From: PALSA-612 sp046729255
Lineage (GTDB): Bacteria; Actinomycetota; Thermoleophilia; Gaiellales; Gaiellaceae
Direction of reading: 5' to 3'
Assembly: GCA_046729255.1 (NCBI GenBank)
Contig: JBKPGF010000004.1
Coordinates: 47,602-111,601 of the forward strand
Length of the DNA stretch: 64,000 nt
Shown here: positions 62,190 to 64,000 of the stretch, one piece after another
Position numbering within the stretch: position 1 is the first letter of the stretch
Layout of the letters: each line of letters starts with the position of its first letter
Translations under genes and position numbers: made by a program
Notes under the pieces: model-generated
The model's database searches: none
Seen by the model: only the letters and a program-made list of their open reading frames with translations
What the model was told of the DNA's origin: nothing

Positions 62190-63965
62190 GTGCCCGACGC
62201 GCCACGACATCGCACGACCTTCAAGCGCCTGCTCGGGTTTCTTCGCCCGTACAAGTGGTCGCTTGTCGTCTCGTCGCTGCTGGCCGTCGGCTCGCAGCTG
62301 GCCGCGATCGCGATCACCTTTCTCATCAGGGCGGCAATCAACGGCCCGCTGACGGACGGCACGCTCGACGGGCTCTGGCTCATCGTCTTCCTCGTGCTCG
62401 CCATCGGACTCGCGAAGGCGGCGCTCATGCTCGGGCGACGTTTGATCGCGGGCAGACAGGCGCTCGGCGTCGAGTTCGACATCAGAAACGCGCTCTACGC
62501 GAAGCTCGTGCGCCAGTCGTTCGGCTTTTTCGACCGCAACCAGACGGGCCAGCTCATGTCGCGCGCGACCGTCGACCTCCAGGCTGTCCGATTCTTCCTC
62601 GGCTACGGGCTGATCTTCTTCTTCCAGCACATCGTCACAGTGGTCGTCGTGACGACGGTGCTGTTCGTGGTCGACTGGCAGCTCGCGCTCGTCGCGCTCT
62701 GGATCATGCCCGTGCTGATCGCGCTCGCCTACCGCTACAGCCACGTGTCGCATCCGGTGCTGCGCGAGGTGCAGCAGAAGATGGCGGACGTCGCGACGGT
62801 GTCAGAGGAGAACATCGTCGGCGTGCATGTCGTGAAGTCGTTCGCACAGGAGGAGCGAGAGCGCGACCGCTTCGCGGAAGCGTCCGAGTCGGTCTTCCGG
62901 CAGACGGTGCGCGCGAACAGGCAGCGGTCCCTTTACGTACCGATGATGGCGTTCCTGCCGCTGCTCGCCCAGGCCGCGGTCCTGCTCGTCGGTGGGCGGA
63001 TGGTCGTCGACGGGTCCCTCTCCCTGGGAGCATTCATCCAGTTCAACGTGCTCGTCCTGATGCTCGTGATGCCGCTCCGGATGCTCGGCATGTGGATCGG
63101 CCAGGCACAGCGGGCGACGGCATCCGGCGAGCGGATCTTCCAGGTCATCGACGAGCCCGAGGAGATCGTGGACGCACCGTCGGCCGGCGAGCTGCCAGCG
63201 GGACGGGGTCTCGTGCGCTACGAGGGCGTGACGTTCGGCTACGACCCCGCACGGCCGGTGCTCCACGGCATCGACCTCCAACTCGACCCGGGCCGCACGG
63301 TCGCGCTCATCGGCCATACCGGTTCCGGCAAGACGACACTCGCGTCGCTCGTCCCTCGCTTCTACGACGTGACCGAGGGCCGGGTAACGGTCGACGGCGT
63401 GGACGTGCGGGACATCCGCCTCGACTCGCTGCGCAGTTGGATCGGCGTCATCGGCCAGGATCCGTTCCTCTTCTCCGCGACGGTCCGCGAGAACATCGCC
63501 TTCGGGCGGCCGGACGCGACGGACGAGGAGATCGTGGCCGCGGCGCGTGCGGCGCAAGCCGACGAGTTCATCCAACACCTGCCGCAGGGGTACGACACGC
63601 TGGTCGGCGAACGCGGCATCACGCTCTCGGGCGGCCAGCGCCAGCGGATCGCGATCGCGCGTGCGCTCGCCATCGATCCCCGGATCCTCGTCCTCGACGA
63701 CGCCACCGCTTCCGTGGACGCGACGACGGAGGCCAGGATCCGCCTCGGCCTGCGAGAGGCGATGAAGGGCAGGACGACGATCATCATCGCGCACCGGCTG
63801 TCGACGATCGCCCTCGCCGACGAGATCATCGTGCTCGACGGGGGTCGCGTCGCGGCGCGCGGCACGCACGGGGTGCTGATCGACGAGAGCCCCGTCTACC
63901 GCGAGATGTACGACCACGGACTGTTGGAGGCGGAGTTCGCGGCCCGCGTGGAGGCGACCGCGTGA
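62190..63965 (+). CDS. ABC exporter half-transporter (permease plus ATPase)
   Basis: 591 residues. N-terminal six-helix exporter domain (about 20-320) with FFDRNQTGQLMSRATVDL, then an ATPase domain: A-loop FGYDPARPV, Walker A GHTGSGKTT, Q-loop VIGQDPFLF, signature LSGGQRQR, Walker B ILVLDDATASVD and H-loop IIIAHRL. The residue after Walker B is Asp504 where active sites have Glu, as in the degenerate half of heterodimeric exporters, so a partner gene may lie just beyond the window. GTG start, probably leaderless. Confidence 0.93.
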   Translation: MPDAPRHRTTFKRLLGFLRPYKWSLVVSSLLAVGSQLAAIAITFLIRAAINGPLTDGTLDGLWLIVFLVLAIGLAKAALMLGRRLIAGRQALGVEFDIRNALYAKLVRQSFGFFDRNQTGQLMSRATVDLQAVRFFLGYGLIFFFQHIVTVVVVTTVLFVVDWQLALVALWIMPVLIALAYRYSHVSHPVLREVQQKMADVATVSEENIVGVHVVKSFAQEERERDRFAEASESVFRQTVRANRQRSLYVPMMAFLPLLAQAAVLLVGGRMVVDGSLSLGAFIQFNVLVLMLVMPLRMLGMWIGQAQRATASGERIFQVIDEPEEIVDAPSAGELPAGRGLVRYEGVTFGYDPARPVLHGIDLQLDPGRTVALIGHTGSGKTTLASLVPRFYDVTEGRVTVDGVDVRDIRLDSLRSWIGVIGQDPFLFSATVRENIAFGRPDATDEEIVAAARAAQADEFIQHLPQGYDTLVGERGITLSGGQRQRIAIARALAIDPRILVLDDATASVDATTEARIRLGLREAMKGRTTIIIAHRLSTIALADEIIVLDGGRVAARGTHGVLIDESPVYREMYDHGLLEAEFAARVEATA

Positions 63966-63982
63966 GCTGTCGCCTCCACGCG
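63945..63982. terminator. 14-bp perfect hairpin spanning the ABC gene stop
   Basis: CGCGTGGAGGCGAC, a 10-base loop that contains the TGA stop (63963-63965), and the exact complement. Might end or weaken transcription after the ABC gene, or modulate translation of a following gene. Confidence 0.5.
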
Positions 63983-64000
63983 TGGGGAAGGGTGCGGGAA

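Overview
The window is a GC-rich, densely packed bacterial chromosome segment with about 68 protein genes, no rRNA, tRNA or CRISPR that I could find, and no gap over 300 bases without a gene. Most genes lie on the minus strand in long runs joined by 4-base ATGA/GTGA stop/start overlaps, and GTG starts are common. The SteA/SteB pair next to pyrG, recN, NAD kinase and tlyA, a PxKF-type secreted protein, Ig-like 'GTWSG' repeats, a DUF3866 protein and a leaderless -10 motif just before many start codons all suggest an actinobacterium, most likely of the Thermoleophilia (Gaiellales/Solirubrobacterales-like). The lineage is inferred from gene content, not from a marker comparison.

Layout. 1-13.2 kb: the end of a VWA-domain protein, then minus-strand glyQ-glyS, an MFS exporter with two small partners, recO, a nucleoside-salvage and repair run (methyltransferase, pyrimidine nucleoside phosphorylase, mutM, P1 peptidase), deoB, a newly noted 46-residue membrane protein, and alanine dehydrogenase. 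13.2-23.2 kb: aldo/keto reductase, DUF3866, an M20 peptidase, a secreted PxKF protein, a MmcQ/YjbR protein, four tandem cupin genes, and two paralogous secreted Ig-like proteins with similar leaders and terminators. 23.2-32 kb: pyrG, a glycosyltransferase fused to a MraY/WecA-like segment, steB, an SRPBCC protein, steA, recN, nadK, tlyA. 32-33.4 kb: a divergent PadR regulator and SGNH hydrolase. 33.4-47.7 kb: a superoperon alaS-ruvX-mltG-aroE-aroC-aroK/aroB-aroQ-pepP-efp-carboxyltransferase/BCCP fusion-accC-asp23-nusB-xseB-like-ispA, combining aromatic amino acid synthesis, translation, fatty-acid carboxylation and isoprenoid synthesis. 47.7-54.7 kb: DUF948 protein, mnmA, SnoaL-like protein, a DPBB protein, aspS, hisS, an MBL hydrolase. 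54.7-60 kb: a complete histidine degradation operon ftcD-hutH-hutU-hutI. 60-64 kb: methyltransferase, a uracil-DNA glycosylase-like protein, a cupin, a class III nucleotide cyclase and an ABC exporter half.

The most interesting points are: (1) a protein in the accB position that joins a complete biotin carrier to a pyruvate-carboxylase-type carboxyltransferase domain in which every expected metal ligand is replaced; (2) two divergent gene pairs separated by only 18-19 bases that share one symmetric TANNNTA -10 element, within a wider set of leaderless promoters; (3) an AroK-AroB fusion whose first beta strand is coded upstream of any ordinary start codon, in the -1 frame of aroC; (4) four translationally coupled cupin paralogues; (5) the glycosyltransferase/MraY-like fusion in the cell-division cluster; and (6) a duplicated leader RNA in front of the two secreted paralogues.
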